From Plantactinospora sp040120695 (lineage in GTDB: Bacteria > Actinomycetota > Actinomycetes > Mycobacteriales > Micromonosporaceae): a stretch of DNA of 64,000 bases. Within the stretch, counting starts at the first letter, position 1. Each line of letters begins with the position of its first letter. Shown here in pieces: positions 1 through 7,816 of the stretch. The position numbers and the translations under genes are program-made. The notes under the pieces are model-generated. The model did no database searches, was not told where the DNA came from, and saw only the letters and a list, made by a program, of their open reading frames with translations. The DNA is taken from NCBI RefSeq assembly GCF_040120695.1, contig NZ_JBEEAC010000025.1, positions 24,510 through 88,509 on the forward strand. Direction: 5' to 3'.

Positions 1-144
1 CCCTACTATCGGAGAAGTTCCGGAAGATGTTATTGCTTACCCACGGCTACCATCGCCGCTGTGGCCCTGCCGGCCGCACGCTGGCGTGGCTGACACCCGG
101 TTGGCGTCACGGGCCGCCGGCCAATGGAATCGGCCGCGTCCTGG
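1..144. other. No gene recognised at the left edge
   Basis: The first 144 bases lie beyond the 3' end of the minus-strand monooxygenase. The open frames that cross them have the arginine/proline/glycine-rich composition of antisense shadows in high-GC DNA. I see no gene end, hairpin or repeat I can name. Confidence 0.5.
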
Positions 145-1689
145 TCAGCCGGTTCCGGACTGTAGCGCGTCGTCGAGCCACCGCCCGAGACGCGACGCCG
201 CGGTACCGCTGCCGCGCCAGGCCAGGTGAGCGTCCGGCCGCACCAGCCAGCAGTCCTGCCGCTGGCGCGGATCGTCGGGAACGAGTCTCACGATCGGGTC
301 GCCGAGGCGTTTGCGTGCCTCGGCGAGGTGCTGACCGGCCTCGCCGGCGGGGGCCAGGAGCGCCCAGCGCTTACCGAGTTCGGCGTGCAGGCGGGTGGGT
401 GTGCCGTCGGGGCGGGTACACGCCAGGTCCGGGACGCGGTCGCCGGGCCGTGGCCGGCGACCCAGCCTGGACCCGGCACCTCGGGCCAGCGGGCCGCGCC
501 GGTACGTCACCCACAGTTGGGACGCGAGCTGGCTGGCGCGACGCTGCACCGACGGCATCGCGGCGACCGGGACCAGCACTCGCTGGCGCAGGAACCGCAT
601 GAACGGACTGTCACCCACCTGCAGTCGGGTTGCCGTGGTGGTCTGTTTCAATACCTCGGTCGCCAACGGCCGCCGTTCGGCCTCGTAGGTGTCCAGCAAC
701 GCGTCCGAAGCCCTGCCGTGCGCGACCAGGGCGATCTTCCAGGCGAGGTTCTCCGCATCGCCCATCCCGGTGACCATGCCCTGCCCACCGAGCGGGCTGT
801 GGATATGGGCCGCGTCTCCGACGAGGAAGATCCGACCCTGGCGATAGGTGTCGGCCAACCGGCGGTGCACCCGGAAGACCGACGTCCAGACCACGTCCTT
901 GATCTGGATGTCGGTGTGTCCGGTGCGCTGCGGCAGCAGTTCGCGAAACCGTTCCAGGATCTCCTGCTCGCCCTGCCTGTCGTCGCCCGCCGGGTCGTAG
1001 GCCATCAGCCGCCACAGGTCGTCCGCGCGGCCAACCTCGCGCATCGGCACCGCGAACACCGGGCCGTCCCGGTGTGGCCAGCCGTGCCCCCCGGCCCGGT
1101 CGACCGGCCAGTCGGCGTGCACGTCGGCCAGGAGAAAGTGTTCGGTCAGGCGGGCGCCCGGAAAGCCTATTCCGGCCAGTTTGCGCACGGTACTGTGTGC
1201 CCCGTCGCAACCGGCGAGCCACCGACACCGCACCGCCGTACCGTTGCCGAGCACGCCGGTGACCGTGTGCTCGTCCTGGTTGACGTCGACCAGCGGGGTG
1301 CCCCAGTCAATGTCGACGCCGAGTTCCTTGAGCCGGCGCCGCAGTTCGGCCTCGACATCCGCCTGCGAGACGTACAGCGCGGGGCGGTCCGTTCCCAGGC
1401 CGACGTCACCGAACCGGACCGTCACCGCCGGCTGTCCATCGAGGTATTGCGTGATCGTCAGAGCCGTGAGCGAACGCTCCGGCAGGTCACCGAGACCGCC
1501 GAGCCGATCAAGCACCTCCACGCCCCGGGCGTGCAGGATGTTCGCCCGTGACGTCGAGGCCGGTCCCGAGGCGGCGTCCACCACCCGAACGGACACCCCG
1601 TGCAGGCGCAACGCGCACGCCAGCGCCAGGCCGGACGGCCCAGCACCGACCACCAGTACATCGGTGTCCACGTCCACCACGACCTCCAC
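145..1689 (-). CDS. FAD-dependent aromatic monooxygenase (PheA/TfdB, Rox-like)
   Basis: The 514-aa protein has an N-terminal Rossmann motif GAGPSG in the first 20 residues, the DG motif (GCDGAHSTVRKLAGI) near residue 165 and the FAD-ribityl motif (GDAAHIHSPLGGQGM) near residue 290. A C-terminal thioredoxin-like region ends in WLVRPDAHLAWRG. This layout is that of class A flavoprotein hydroxylases, including rifampicin monooxygenases and polyketide or aromatic hydroxylases; the substrate cannot be read from sequence. The GTG start at 1689 has GGAG about 10 nt upstream. The gene is divergent from the TetR gene at 1789, and the 99-bp gap contains paired GGAAC/GTTCC repeats. This is the usual arrangement for a repressor sensing the oxygenase's substrate or a related small molecule. 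The protein is probably cytosolic; a role in antibiotic or xenobiotic oxidation is inferred. Confidence 0.85.
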   Translation of the reverse strand: MEVVVDVDTDVLVVGAGPSGLALACALRLHGVSVRVVDAASGPASTSRANILHARGVEVLDRLGGLGDLPERSLTALTITQYLDGQPAVTVRFGDVGLGTDRPALYVSQADVEAELRRRLKELGVDIDWGTPLVDVNQDEHTVTGVLGNGTAVRCRWLAGCDGAHSTVRKLAGIGFPGARLTEHFLLADVHADWPVDRAGGHGWPHRDGPVFAVPMREVGRADDLWRLMAYDPAGDDRQGEQEILERFRELLPQRTGHTDIQIKDVVWTSVFRVHRRLADTYRQGRIFLVGDAAHIHSPLGGQGMVTGMGDAENLAWKIALVAHGRASDALLDTYEAERRPLATEVLKQTTTATRLQVGDSPFMRFLRQRVLVPVAAMPSVQRRASQLASQLWVTYRRGPLARGAGSRLGRRPRPGDRVPDLACTRPDGTPTRLHAELGKRWALLAPAGEAGQHLAEARKRLGDPIVRLVPDDPRQRQDCWLVRPDAHLAWRGSGTAASRLGRWLDDALQSGTG

Positions 1690-1707
1690 GACTGTCTCCT
1701 ACACGCC

Positions 1708-1771
1708 GGAACGGTTCCGTTCCATTCACAGGCTAGTCAGCGACCGCGATGGAACGCAACTGTTCCGTTCC
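1708..1771. promoter_or_regulatory. Paired inverted-repeat operators between monooxygenase and TetR genes
   Basis: Two related palindromic sites are visible. GGAAC-G-GTTCC (1708-1718) is followed by a further GTTCC. GGAAC-6nt-GTTCC (1751-1766) is also followed by GTTCC. Each site therefore ends in the direct repeat GTTCCGTTCC, at 1714-1723 and 1762-1771, 48 bp apart. One site lies 19 nt from the monooxygenase start and the other 17 nt from the TetR start, as expected for one repressor controlling both divergent promoters. Confidence 0.65.
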
Positions 1772-1788
1772 GTACTACACTCTGCGCG

Positions 1789-2406
1789 ATGACCGAACCA
1801 ATCCGAACGCGACCCGCGACCGGCGCGGCTGTGCTGCGGGAACGCGTCACCGACGCGATCACCGCGGCGGCTCTGGACGAGCTCGCCGAGTCAGGCTATG
1901 CCCGCATGTCCATGGAAGCGGTCGCTCGGCGCGCCCGCGTCGGCAAAGCCGCCATCTACCGACGCTGGCCCTCGAAACAGGTCATGGTCGAACAGATCGT
2001 CAGCGACCTCGCCCGCACCGCCGTCCCGATCCCCGACACGGGAAGCCTGCGCGACGACGTCAGCAGCTACGTCGCGCACGCCACCGCACTCAGGGAGGAT
2101 CTGCGTACCACCCGCGTCATCGCCGACCTGAGCGTCGAAGCGATCCGTAACCCCCAGTTGGCGCAAGCCTTCTCCGCTGCGCTGCGTGAACCCCGCCGTG
2201 TCGCCGGAGCAACGATGCTCCACCGGGCCATCGATCGAGGAGAACTCCCGGTGGACCTCGACGCCGACCTCGCGTTGGACTGCCTCATCGGCCTCACGTA
2301 CGCGCGCCCGCAATCCCTCACCGCCTCCGGCGAACTCGCCGACCCGTACCAGCAACAACGACTTGTCGACGTCATCCTCACCGCACTGGCCGCCTGCCAC
2401 CGATAG
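1789..2406 (+). CDS. TetR/AcrR-family transcriptional regulator
   Basis: The 205-aa protein has an N-terminal TetR helix-turn-helix (ALDELAESGYARMSMEAVARRARVGKAAIYRRWPSK, about residues 28-64), including the conserved IYRRWPSK of the AcrR/TetR-C subgroup, and a helical ligand-binding C-terminal half. The ATG at 1789 was chosen because the TetR fold begins about 25 residues later and longer in-frame extensions would cross the operators. It is divergent from the FAD monooxygenase. Repression of the monooxygenase and autoregulation through the GGAAC/GTTCC sites is inferred from position. The ligand is unknown. Confidence 0.85.
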   Translation: MTEPIRTRPATGAAVLRERVTDAITAAALDELAESGYARMSMEAVARRARVGKAAIYRRWPSKQVMVEQIVSDLARTAVPIPDTGSLRDDVSSYVAHATALREDLRTTRVIADLSVEAIRNPQLAQAFSAALREPRRVAGATMLHRAIDRGELPVDLDADLALDCLIGLTYARPQSLTASGELADPYQQQRLVDVILTALAACHR

Positions 2407-2425
2407 CGGGCTATCAGCCTCAGCC

Positions 2426-2570
2426 GTGCTCTTCGGAGCCGCGCACCTGGCCGGCTTCCCGTCCGGCCGTCGGCATGGTCATGGCCGGAACCTGGGGGAT
2501 CTGGTTCGTCGACGGCTCGTTCGGCTGGCTCTCCTGGCAGACGGTGCCACGGTCAGCGCTGGTCCTGCTC
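2426..2570 (+). pseudogene. Remnant of a CPBP (CAAX-like) intramembrane protease
   Basis: One frame reads VLFGAAHLAGFPSGRR, which resembles the FGxxH motif segment of CPBP-family membrane proteases. A +1 shift near 2475 gives MVMAGTWGIWFVDGSFGWLSWQT, which resembles the following helix and W-R-T segment. Nothing upstream or downstream continues the family, so this looks like a short frameshifted 3' fragment between the TetR gene and a DUF6624 gene. The call rests on short motif similarity seen by eye. Confidence 0.33.
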
Positions 2571-2586
2571 GCCCTCGCCGTACCGC

Positions 2587-3153
2587 CTACCGCTCCACCT
2601 CCGGCGAGGACGACGGTGTGGAGGACGGCGCGGCGGAGAGGTCCCGGGACCGCAGCTGCCGGGCGTACTCGGCCAGGGGTTCGAGCCCGACATCGCGGCG
2701 ACGGGCGTCCACTCCGGCGGGATCCTCGATCGGCCGTGGCTGGAGGTCGCCCTCGCCGTCCGGGCCGTACCAGAACTGGGTGCCGTAGAGCTGCGGCCGC
2801 CCCTCGGCCAGCCGGGTGCGGTCGGTCAGGTACGCCAGGTGCGCCGGCTCCGCCTCCCCCGCCCGGACCGCTTCGGCAAGCAGGGACAGACAGCGGCGCT
2901 GGAACCCGGGATCGAGGTCCGCGTGCTGCGCGAGCAGCCAGGCGGCGACCGACGCCTCCTCACCCACCTCGCTGCGGCGGGGCCAGCCGTGCCGGTCGAG
3001 CAGCGCGGCCAACCACGCCGTGTTGTCGACGTCCACCGCCTCGATCCGGGCCCGGACCTCCGGGTCGACCTCGCGGCCAGTTGCCTCGGCGCGGGCCCGC
3101 TGGTCACTGTCCATCCGCGCGACCAACTCGGCCCCGAGCGCAGCGTCCGGCAT
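2587..3153 (-). CDS. DUF6624-family protein, function unknown
   Basis: The 188-aa soluble protein has the family signature I associate with DUF6624: an N-terminal ELVARMDSDQRAR segment, then AWLLAQHADLDPGFQRRCLSLLAEAVRAGEA (residues about 70-100) and LAYLTDRTRLAEGRPQLYGTQF (about 105-128). No signal peptide or membrane helix is present. The start at 3153 fits the family's usual first residues, although GGGGAG abuts the ATG more closely than usual; Met14 is an alternative. Its neighbours, a CPBP remnant and a divergent glycosidase, give no functional clue. Confidence 0.75.
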   Translation of the reverse strand: MPDAALGAELVARMDSDQRARAEATGREVDPEVRARIEAVDVDNTAWLAALLDRHGWPRRSEVGEEASVAAWLLAQHADLDPGFQRRCLSLLAEAVRAGEAEPAHLAYLTDRTRLAEGRPQLYGTQFWYGPDGEGDLQPRPIEDPAGVDARRRDVGLEPLAEYARQLRSRDLSAAPSSTPSSSPEVER

Positions 3154-3249
3154 CTCCCCAGCATCGTCGAACCCAGGGCAAGGTCACCACCGCCGACTCC
3201 GCCGTGGAGAAATCCTTCACGTACGGGATCGGGGAAGTTAGAATTTTCT

Positions 3250-4566
3250 ATGCTCCGAGGTCTCGCTCTCGCGGTCGCCGCGCTCGCGGCCAGCCCAGTG
3301 CTCGTCACCCCCGGGGTCGCCACCGCCGCGACGACACCGGCCGCGCTCGTCATCGGCAGCGGCTTCCCCGATCCGGACGTGATCAGGCACGGCACCACCT
3401 ACTACGCGTACTCGACCAACAGCGCCCACGGGAACGTCCCGGTCGCCACGGCCAGTTCCCTGGCCGGACCGTGGACCCGGCGGCCGGACGCGCTGCCGAA
3501 TCTCGGCGCCTGGGCCAGCGGCGGCCTGACCTGGGCACCGGACGTCTCGGCCCGGGCCGACGGCACGTTCCTGCTCTACTACACCGCCCGGAGCCGGGCC
3601 GTCGGACGGCAGTGCATCGGGGCTGCGGTCGCCACCTCCCCGCTGGGCCCGTTCAGCCCGGTCGGCACCGCACCGCTGGTCTGCAACGGCGGCGAGGGCG
3701 GAGACATCGACGCGTCGAGTTTCGTCGACGACACCGGCGTGCGCTACCTGCTCTACAAGGACGACGGCAACGCGATCGGGCAGCCGACCAGCCTCTGGCT
3801 GCAACGGGTCGCCGCCGACGGGCTGACCATGCAGGGCTCCCGGGTCGAACTGCTGCGCAACGACCGCCCGGAGGAGGCCGGCGTGATCGAGGCGCCGGTG
3901 CTGACCAGGGTCGGCTCCCGCTACGTGCTGTTCTACTCGCTCGGCGGCTACGGCGGCGCCGGATACCAGACCAGCTACGCCACCTCGACCTCGCTGACCG
4001 GCCCGTACACCAAGGCGTACCGGTCACTGATCACCACCGCGACCACCGACGGGCACGTCACCGGCCCCGGCGGCGCCGACGTGCTGCGCGAGCCCGGTGG
4101 CGACTCCATCGTCTTCCACGGCTGGCTGCCCGGGAACACCGCCCGGGGCATGTACGTGGCGGCGCTCGGCTGGAGCGGCGGATATCCCGTGGTCCGGGGC
4201 AGCAGGGTCCGCTACGAAGCCGAGCGCGGCGTACTGCACAACTGTGCCGTACGCAGCACCGCGAGCGCCTCCCAGGGCCAGGTGGTGGCGTACCTCGACC
4301 ATCCGGACAGCTGGGTCGAGGTGAGCGTCTTCGCCCCACGGGCCGGCGGCTACACCGCGTACCTCAGCTATGCCGCCGGGTACGGCGACGCCCAGCACAC
4401 GCTGACGGTGAACGGCGGCGCCAGCCAGGTCGTCGACTATCCGAACTCCGGGTGGGAGAACTGGCGGCAGGTGGCGGTCAGCGTCACCCTCGCCGCCGGC
4501 CTCAACACCCTGCGGCTGAACCATCGCAGCCGGTGGGCGGAACTCGACCACATCGAGATCGCCTAG
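3250..4566 (+). CDS. Secreted GH43-type glycosidase with C-terminal CBM6/35-like domain
   Basis: The 438-aa protein begins with a Sec signal peptide (hydrophobic stretch to about residue 27, ending VATAA). The five-bladed propeller shows the GH43 acidic triad: Asp43 or Asp41 in FPDPDVIRHG (general base), Asp154 in GDIDASSF (pKa modulator) and Glu214 in GVIEAPVL (general acid). WAPDV at 95-99 is also typical. From about residue 318 a beta-sandwich CBM starts (VRYEAERGVLHNCAV) and ends LRLNHRSRWAELDHIEIA, as in CBM6/35 modules. Likely substrates are arabinose- or xylose-containing side chains or oligosaccharides; specificity is not determinable. The ATG at 3250 was chosen because it gives an intact signal peptide. 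The stop overlaps the 3' end of the minus-strand pseudogene by 3 bp. Confidence 0.85.
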   Translation: MLRGLALAVAALAASPVLVTPGVATAATTPAALVIGSGFPDPDVIRHGTTYYAYSTNSAHGNVPVATASSLAGPWTRRPDALPNLGAWASGGLTWAPDVSARADGTFLLYYTARSRAVGRQCIGAAVATSPLGPFSPVGTAPLVCNGGEGGDIDASSFVDDTGVRYLLYKDDGNAIGQPTSLWLQRVAADGLTMQGSRVELLRNDRPEEAGVIEAPVLTRVGSRYVLFYSLGGYGGAGYQTSYATSTSLTGPYTKAYRSLITTATTDGHVTGPGGADVLREPGGDSIVFHGWLPGNTARGMYVAALGWSGGYPVVRGSRVRYEAERGVLHNCAVRSTASASQGQVVAYLDHPDSWVEVSVFAPRAGGYTAYLSYAAGYGDAQHTLTVNGGASQVVDYPNSGWENWRQVAVSVTLAAGLNTLRLNHRSRWAELDHIEIA

Positions 4567-5086
4567 GCCGCCTCGAACGCCGCGCCCACCTCGCCGGTAC
4601 GCATCGCCGGGACGAGCCGGCGCAGCGCGTCGACGGTCATCGGCGTCGGGTTGTTCGCCCGCGGATACTCGGCGGCGCAGCGCCGGGCGATCCGGTCGTC
4701 GGCGTCCTCGCCGATCCTGAGCCGGCCCGGCGGTACACCGTCTCGATGGTGTACAGCTCCAGCCGGCCGGTCCGGCCGCTCTTGACCTCGGCGTCGACCA
4801 CCGTGGAGGTGCGTTCGAGCGCGTCGCCGACGCGTACCTCGGCCAGCCAGCGGCAGGCGTTCCCGCCGTTGAGCCGGGCGGGCGCGTCGGGGACGCCGAG
4901 GGCGAAGGCGTCGACGTACTGGGCGCTGAGGAAGGACGGTGGCACCAGTTCGGGCCGGTCGCCGGCCGGCAGATAGGGGTGCTGGGCGAGGCCGGACACC
5001 TCGCGGACCCGCTCGGCCCGCCAGCGTTCGCAGGTGAAGGGCGCCCAGCCGGTGCTGTTGCCGACGATCGCCGACGGGTCACGCAT
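4563..5086 (-). pseudogene. Frameshifted MaoC-like (FAS1-type dehydratase N-terminal domain) gene
   Basis: The reading frame starts at ATG 5086 (GGAGG 8 nt upstream) with MRDPSAIVGNSTGWAPF and runs through APARLNGGNACRWLAEVRVGDALE to VYRRAG. That resembles the hot-dog MaoC_dehydrat_N domain of enoyl/hydroxyacyl-thioester dehydratases. Near 4727 the frame is lost. In the next frame clean coding continues (RIGEDADDRIARRCAAEYPRA, then NNPTPMTVDALRRLVPAMRTGEVGAAFEAA) to a TAG at 4563-4565. One missing base, or two extra, in GCCGGCTCAGGATCGG would rejoin the frames, so this is a single-lesion pseudogene or a sequencing error. The start overlaps the stop of an upstream fragment (GATGCGTGA), so the gene was once translationally coupled. 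Confidence 0.6.
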
Positions 5087-5218
5087 CGGGGCCTCCCGCC
5101 GCGGTGCGCTCCTCGTCCAGCCAGCTCGCTTCGCGCAGCGCGCTGCGGACCTGCGGGGCGATCGGCTGGTCGAGTTCCTCGTTGATGTGCGCGAGCAGCT
5201 TCCAGCGGCCCCGGCAAC
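5079..5218 (-). pseudogene. Truncated 3' end of an unidentified gene upstream of the MaoC-like frame
   Basis: In the frame ending TGA at 5079-5081, the sequence RWKLLAHINEELDQPIAPQ, then VRSALREASWLDEERTAAGGPDA, has normal protein composition. It is coupled to the MaoC-like start by an overlapping GATGCGTGA. Upstream of about 5215 the coding character stops, and the same position marks the start of a MarR fragment on the other strand. I do not recognise the family. Confidence 0.4.
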
Positions 5219-5221
5219 AGT

Positions 5222-5434
5222 TCGCCAATCTCCCTGACGCCGGCCGGAATGCGCACCTACAAGGGTCTGATCGCCGCGGCGCGGGCCCGGAACACCGCCT
5301 TCCTCGCGGCCCTCACCGAGGACGAGATCGTCCATCTCAACAGCGCACTGGAAAAGCTGGCAACCCTTGCGATCGGCATGGAGCGGGCCGGACCGGACCA
5401 CGACGGCAGAACAGCCGCGACGATCACCGGCTGA
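5222..5434 (+). pseudogene. Truncated MarR-family regulator, C-terminal part only
   Basis: Read without a start codon, the frame gives ISLTPAGMRTYKGLIAAARA, then RNTAFLAALTEDEIVHLNSALEKLATLAIGM. This is the end of a MarR wing (xSLTPAG) followed by the long dimerisation helices (ALTxxExxxLxxALxKLA). The winged-helix N-terminal two-thirds is missing. The first internal ATG (5249) would give a 61-aa product without DNA-binding parts. It abuts a truncated gene on the opposite strand, suggesting a deletion or recombination junction near 5215-5225. Confidence 0.6.
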
Positions 5435-5486
5435 CGATTTCCGACCCGATACCTGTCGTGCGGGACCTACCTCGGCCCGGTAGAAG

Positions 5487-6146
5487 TCACCCGCGCTGGC
5501 GTGCCTCGGCCCGGTAGAAGACGTACCGGCCGAACCAGGCCCTGCCCCGACCGTTCTCCGCGACGCCGGTCAGGCCGGCGTCGGCCAGCGCGGCCAGTAC
5601 CCGCTCGGGGAGGCTGCCCATCACCCGGGGATTGCGGTGCAGGCGGCCCGGGCCGTGCCCGGACGGCGTGCCGTCGATGTCGACCACGTGCAGTTCACCA
5701 CCGGGTCGCAGCACCCGGCCGACCTCACGCAGCGCGGGTATCCGGTCCTCCTCGGCCAGGTGGTGCAGCATGAACGCGGATAGGACCCGGTCGAAGCCGC
5801 CGTCGGGCAGCGGCAGTTCGTCGGCGAACGCCCGCTCGTACCGGATCGGCAGCCTGCTCCGGGTCGCCTTGCGACGGGCGCGGCGCAGCGCGGCCGGGTC
5901 CGGATCGATGCCCACCGCCTCGACGTCCGGGACGCGGCGCCCGAGCGCCCGCAGGAGATTGCCGGTCCCGCAGCCGATTTCCAGGATCCGCTGGCCGGGC
6001 CGCAGATCCGCCCGGTCCAGAAGCTGCCCGTGCACGCGTCCGACGCCCGCCAGCCGGATGAACGGGTCGTAGAGGGGAAGCAGCCAGTCCTTGCCCATGG
6101 CGGGCAGGTAGGAACGCTCGTGGTCGGTGTGGGAGTGTCCCATCAT
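5487..6146 (-). CDS. Class I SAM-dependent methyltransferase
   Basis: The 219-aa protein has SAM-binding motif I ILEIGCGTGNLL near residue 57, an acidic loop AVGIDPDPAALRRARRKA, motif DELPLPDGGFDRVLSAFMLHHL near residue 115 and the post-motif EVGRVLRPGGELHVVDIDG. It is thus a Methyltransf_11/25 member related to UbiE/COQ5-like small-molecule methyltransferases; the substrate is unknown. The start at 6146 (ATGATG) has GGAG 9 nt upstream and a His-rich leader (MMGHSHTDHERS). The gene is divergent from the AraC-type regulator at about 6192 with a short shared promoter region, which suggests control by that regulator. Confidence 0.85.
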   Translation of the reverse strand: MMGHSHTDHERSYLPAMGKDWLLPLYDPFIRLAGVGRVHGQLLDRADLRPGQRILEIGCGTGNLLRALGRRVPDVEAVGIDPDPAALRRARRKATRSRLPIRYERAFADELPLPDGGFDRVLSAFMLHHLAEEDRIPALREVGRVLRPGGELHVVDIDGTPSGHGPGRLHRNPRVMGSLPERVLAALADAGLTGVAENGRGRAWFGRYVFYRAEARQRG

Positions 6147-6191
6147 GTCACGCTCCGATATCCGATGAAGTTCAGTCGTACTCTCAGCGTC

Positions 6192-7199
6192 ATGAGCCGC
6201 GACGCAACGGACAATGGCGAAACTGTGGGCCGGATGCGACAAACTTCGGTTCCACCGTCCCGGACCGTCGGAGTGACCGGCCAGGGGGTGCCGGTCATCG
6301 GGTTCGGCCACGTACCCGGAACCGTCCCGGTCGCGGTGGCCCGGGTCCCGCACCGCATGCCGGCCGCCGACCCGGCCACCGACGGCACGCACACCCACGA
6401 CTTCCTGGTGCTCTTCTACGCGCATCGGGCCGACGGGACGGTGCTGATCGACGGCCGGACCTGGGCGGTGACCGACGGCGACCTGTTCGTCATCGCCCCG
6501 GGCCAGGTCATCTCGGTCGGTCACCCGTTCGAGGAGGTCGCCACCGACGGCTGGACCGTGTGGTTCCCGGCCGACGTGGTACGGCCGGGAATGTCCGGGG
6601 CCTACTCGTCGTGGCGGACCCACCCGTTGCTCTTCCCGTTCGCCCGGGGCACGGAACGGGCGCAGCGGCTGCGCATCCCGCCGGCCGACCGGGCGGGCTG
6701 GGTCGAGCGGTTCGCCGCGCTGGACGCCGAGTTGCGGGCCCGGCGCGACGGTCACCAGGAGGCCGCCCTCGCCCACCTGACCCTGTTGCTCGTGGCCGCG
6801 GCCCGGCTCCCGACCGGCGTCGCCGACCAGCTCAGGTCCGCGGACGAGCCGCTGCTCGCGGCCGTCTTCGACGTCATCGAGCAGCGCTACCACGAGACCA
6901 TCTCGCTCGCCGACGTCGCCGCCGAACTCGCGCTCACCGCCGGGCACCTGACCACCGTGGTACGCCGGAAGACCGGCCGGACCGTCCAGCAGTGGATCGC
7001 GCAGCGCCGCATGCGGCAGGCGCGTCTGCTGCTCGGCGAAACCGACCTGACCGTGGCCGCGATCAGCCGTCGGGTCGGCTATCCCGACGTCAGCTACTTC
7101 ATCAAACGCTTCCGGGCCGAGCACGGGGTGACCCCGGTCCAGTGGCGCGACGCCGCGCCCGTTCCGGGTCAGCGTTCCGGGACGATGCCGGCGTCGTAG
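6192..7199 (+). CDS. AraC-family transcriptional regulator with cupin-like sensor domain
   Basis: The 335-aa protein has an N-terminal AraC_binding/cupin half (THTHDFLVLFYAHRADGTVLIDGRTWAVTDGDLFVIAPGQ, a typical His/double-stranded beta-helix stretch). The C-terminal double helix-turn-helix includes HETISLADVAAELALTAGHLTTVVRRKTGRTVQQWI and the canonical second HTH and tail AAISRRVGYPDVSYFIKRFRAEHGVTPVQWR. The start is uncertain: ATG 6192 (used), 6165 or 6234 all lack a strong ribosome-binding site. It is divergent from the methyltransferase at 6146, its most likely target. The 3' end overlaps the convergent response regulator by 31 bp. Confidence 0.85.
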   Translation: MSRDATDNGETVGRMRQTSVPPSRTVGVTGQGVPVIGFGHVPGTVPVAVARVPHRMPAADPATDGTHTHDFLVLFYAHRADGTVLIDGRTWAVTDGDLFVIAPGQVISVGHPFEEVATDGWTVWFPADVVRPGMSGAYSSWRTHPLLFPFARGTERAQRLRIPPADRAGWVERFAALDAELRARRDGHQEAALAHLTLLLVAAARLPTGVADQLRSADEPLLAAVFDVIEQRYHETISLADVAAELALTAGHLTTVVRRKTGRTVQQWIAQRRMRQARLLLGETDLTVAAISRRVGYPDVSYFIKRFRAEHGVTPVQWRDAAPVPGQRSGTMPAS

Positions 7200-7816
7200 G
7201 CCCGGACGATGGCGCCGGCCCGGTCCCGGACGCCGAGCTTGAGGAAGATCGCCGAGACATGCCCCTTCACGGTCCGCTCGCTCAGATGCAGCGAGGCGGC
7301 GATCTCGACATTGTTCGCGCCCGACGCCACCAGGCGGAGCACCTCCAGCTCACGGCCGGTCAACGCGGCAACCGAGGAGGCCGGCCGGCCGGCGCGCCGG
7401 CCCCGGACCAGCGCCAGTACCCGCGCGGCGACCTGCGGGTCGAACCACGAGCCGCCCCGGGCGGTGACCCGGATCGCGCCGACCAGCTCCGCCGCGGGCG
7501 CGTCCTTCAACACGAACCCGGCCGCGCCGGCCTCGACAGCACCCCAGAGCACCTCGTCGTCCCCGAACGTGGTCAGCGCCAACACCGGCGGCGCGTCCGC
7601 CGCGCCGGCCAGTCGCCGGGTCGCCTCGATCCCGTCCAGCACCGGCATCCGGATGTCCATCAGTACCACGTCCGGGACCAACCGGCCGGCGAGGTCGACC
7701 CCGGCCCGGCCGTCGGCCGCCTCCCCCACGATGGCGAGGTCGTCGTGGGCCGACAGGATCAGCCGGAGTCCCGCCCGGACGAGTTCCTGGTCGTCGACGA
7801 GCACGAGCCGGATCAC
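7169..7816 (-). CDS. NarL/FixJ-family response regulator
   Basis: The 215-aa protein has a receiver domain (IRLVLVDDQELVRAGLR, acidic pair near residue 8-9; phospho-acceptor Asp in VVLMDIRMP near residue 53; Lys in VLKDAPA near 103) and a C-terminal LuxR HTH (LTGRELEVLRLVASGANNVEIAASLHLSERTVKGHVSAIFLKLGV). The GTG start at 7816 overlaps the TGA of the kinase gene (GTGA), so the two are translationally coupled. Together they form a two-component system. The likely target is the divergent MMPL exporter at 9192, as in many actinomycete HK-RR/transporter sets. Confidence 0.92.
   Translation of the reverse strand: MIRLVLVDDQELVRAGLRLILSAHDDLAIVGEAADGRAGVDLAGRLVPDVVLMDIRMPVLDGIEATRRLAGAADAPPVLALTTFGDDEVLWGAVEAGAAGFVLKDAPAAELVGAIRVTARGGSWFDPQVAARVLALVRGRRAGRPASSVAALTGRELEVLRLVASGANNVEIAASLHLSERTVKGHVSAIFLKLGVRDRAGAIVRAYDAGIVPER

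Noticed and set aside
2475..4976. 833-codon plus-strand frame through the GH43 gene
   Set aside because: It overlaps the GH43 domain in another frame and is Arg/Pro-rich. Only its first about 40 residues were used, as a possible CPBP remnant.
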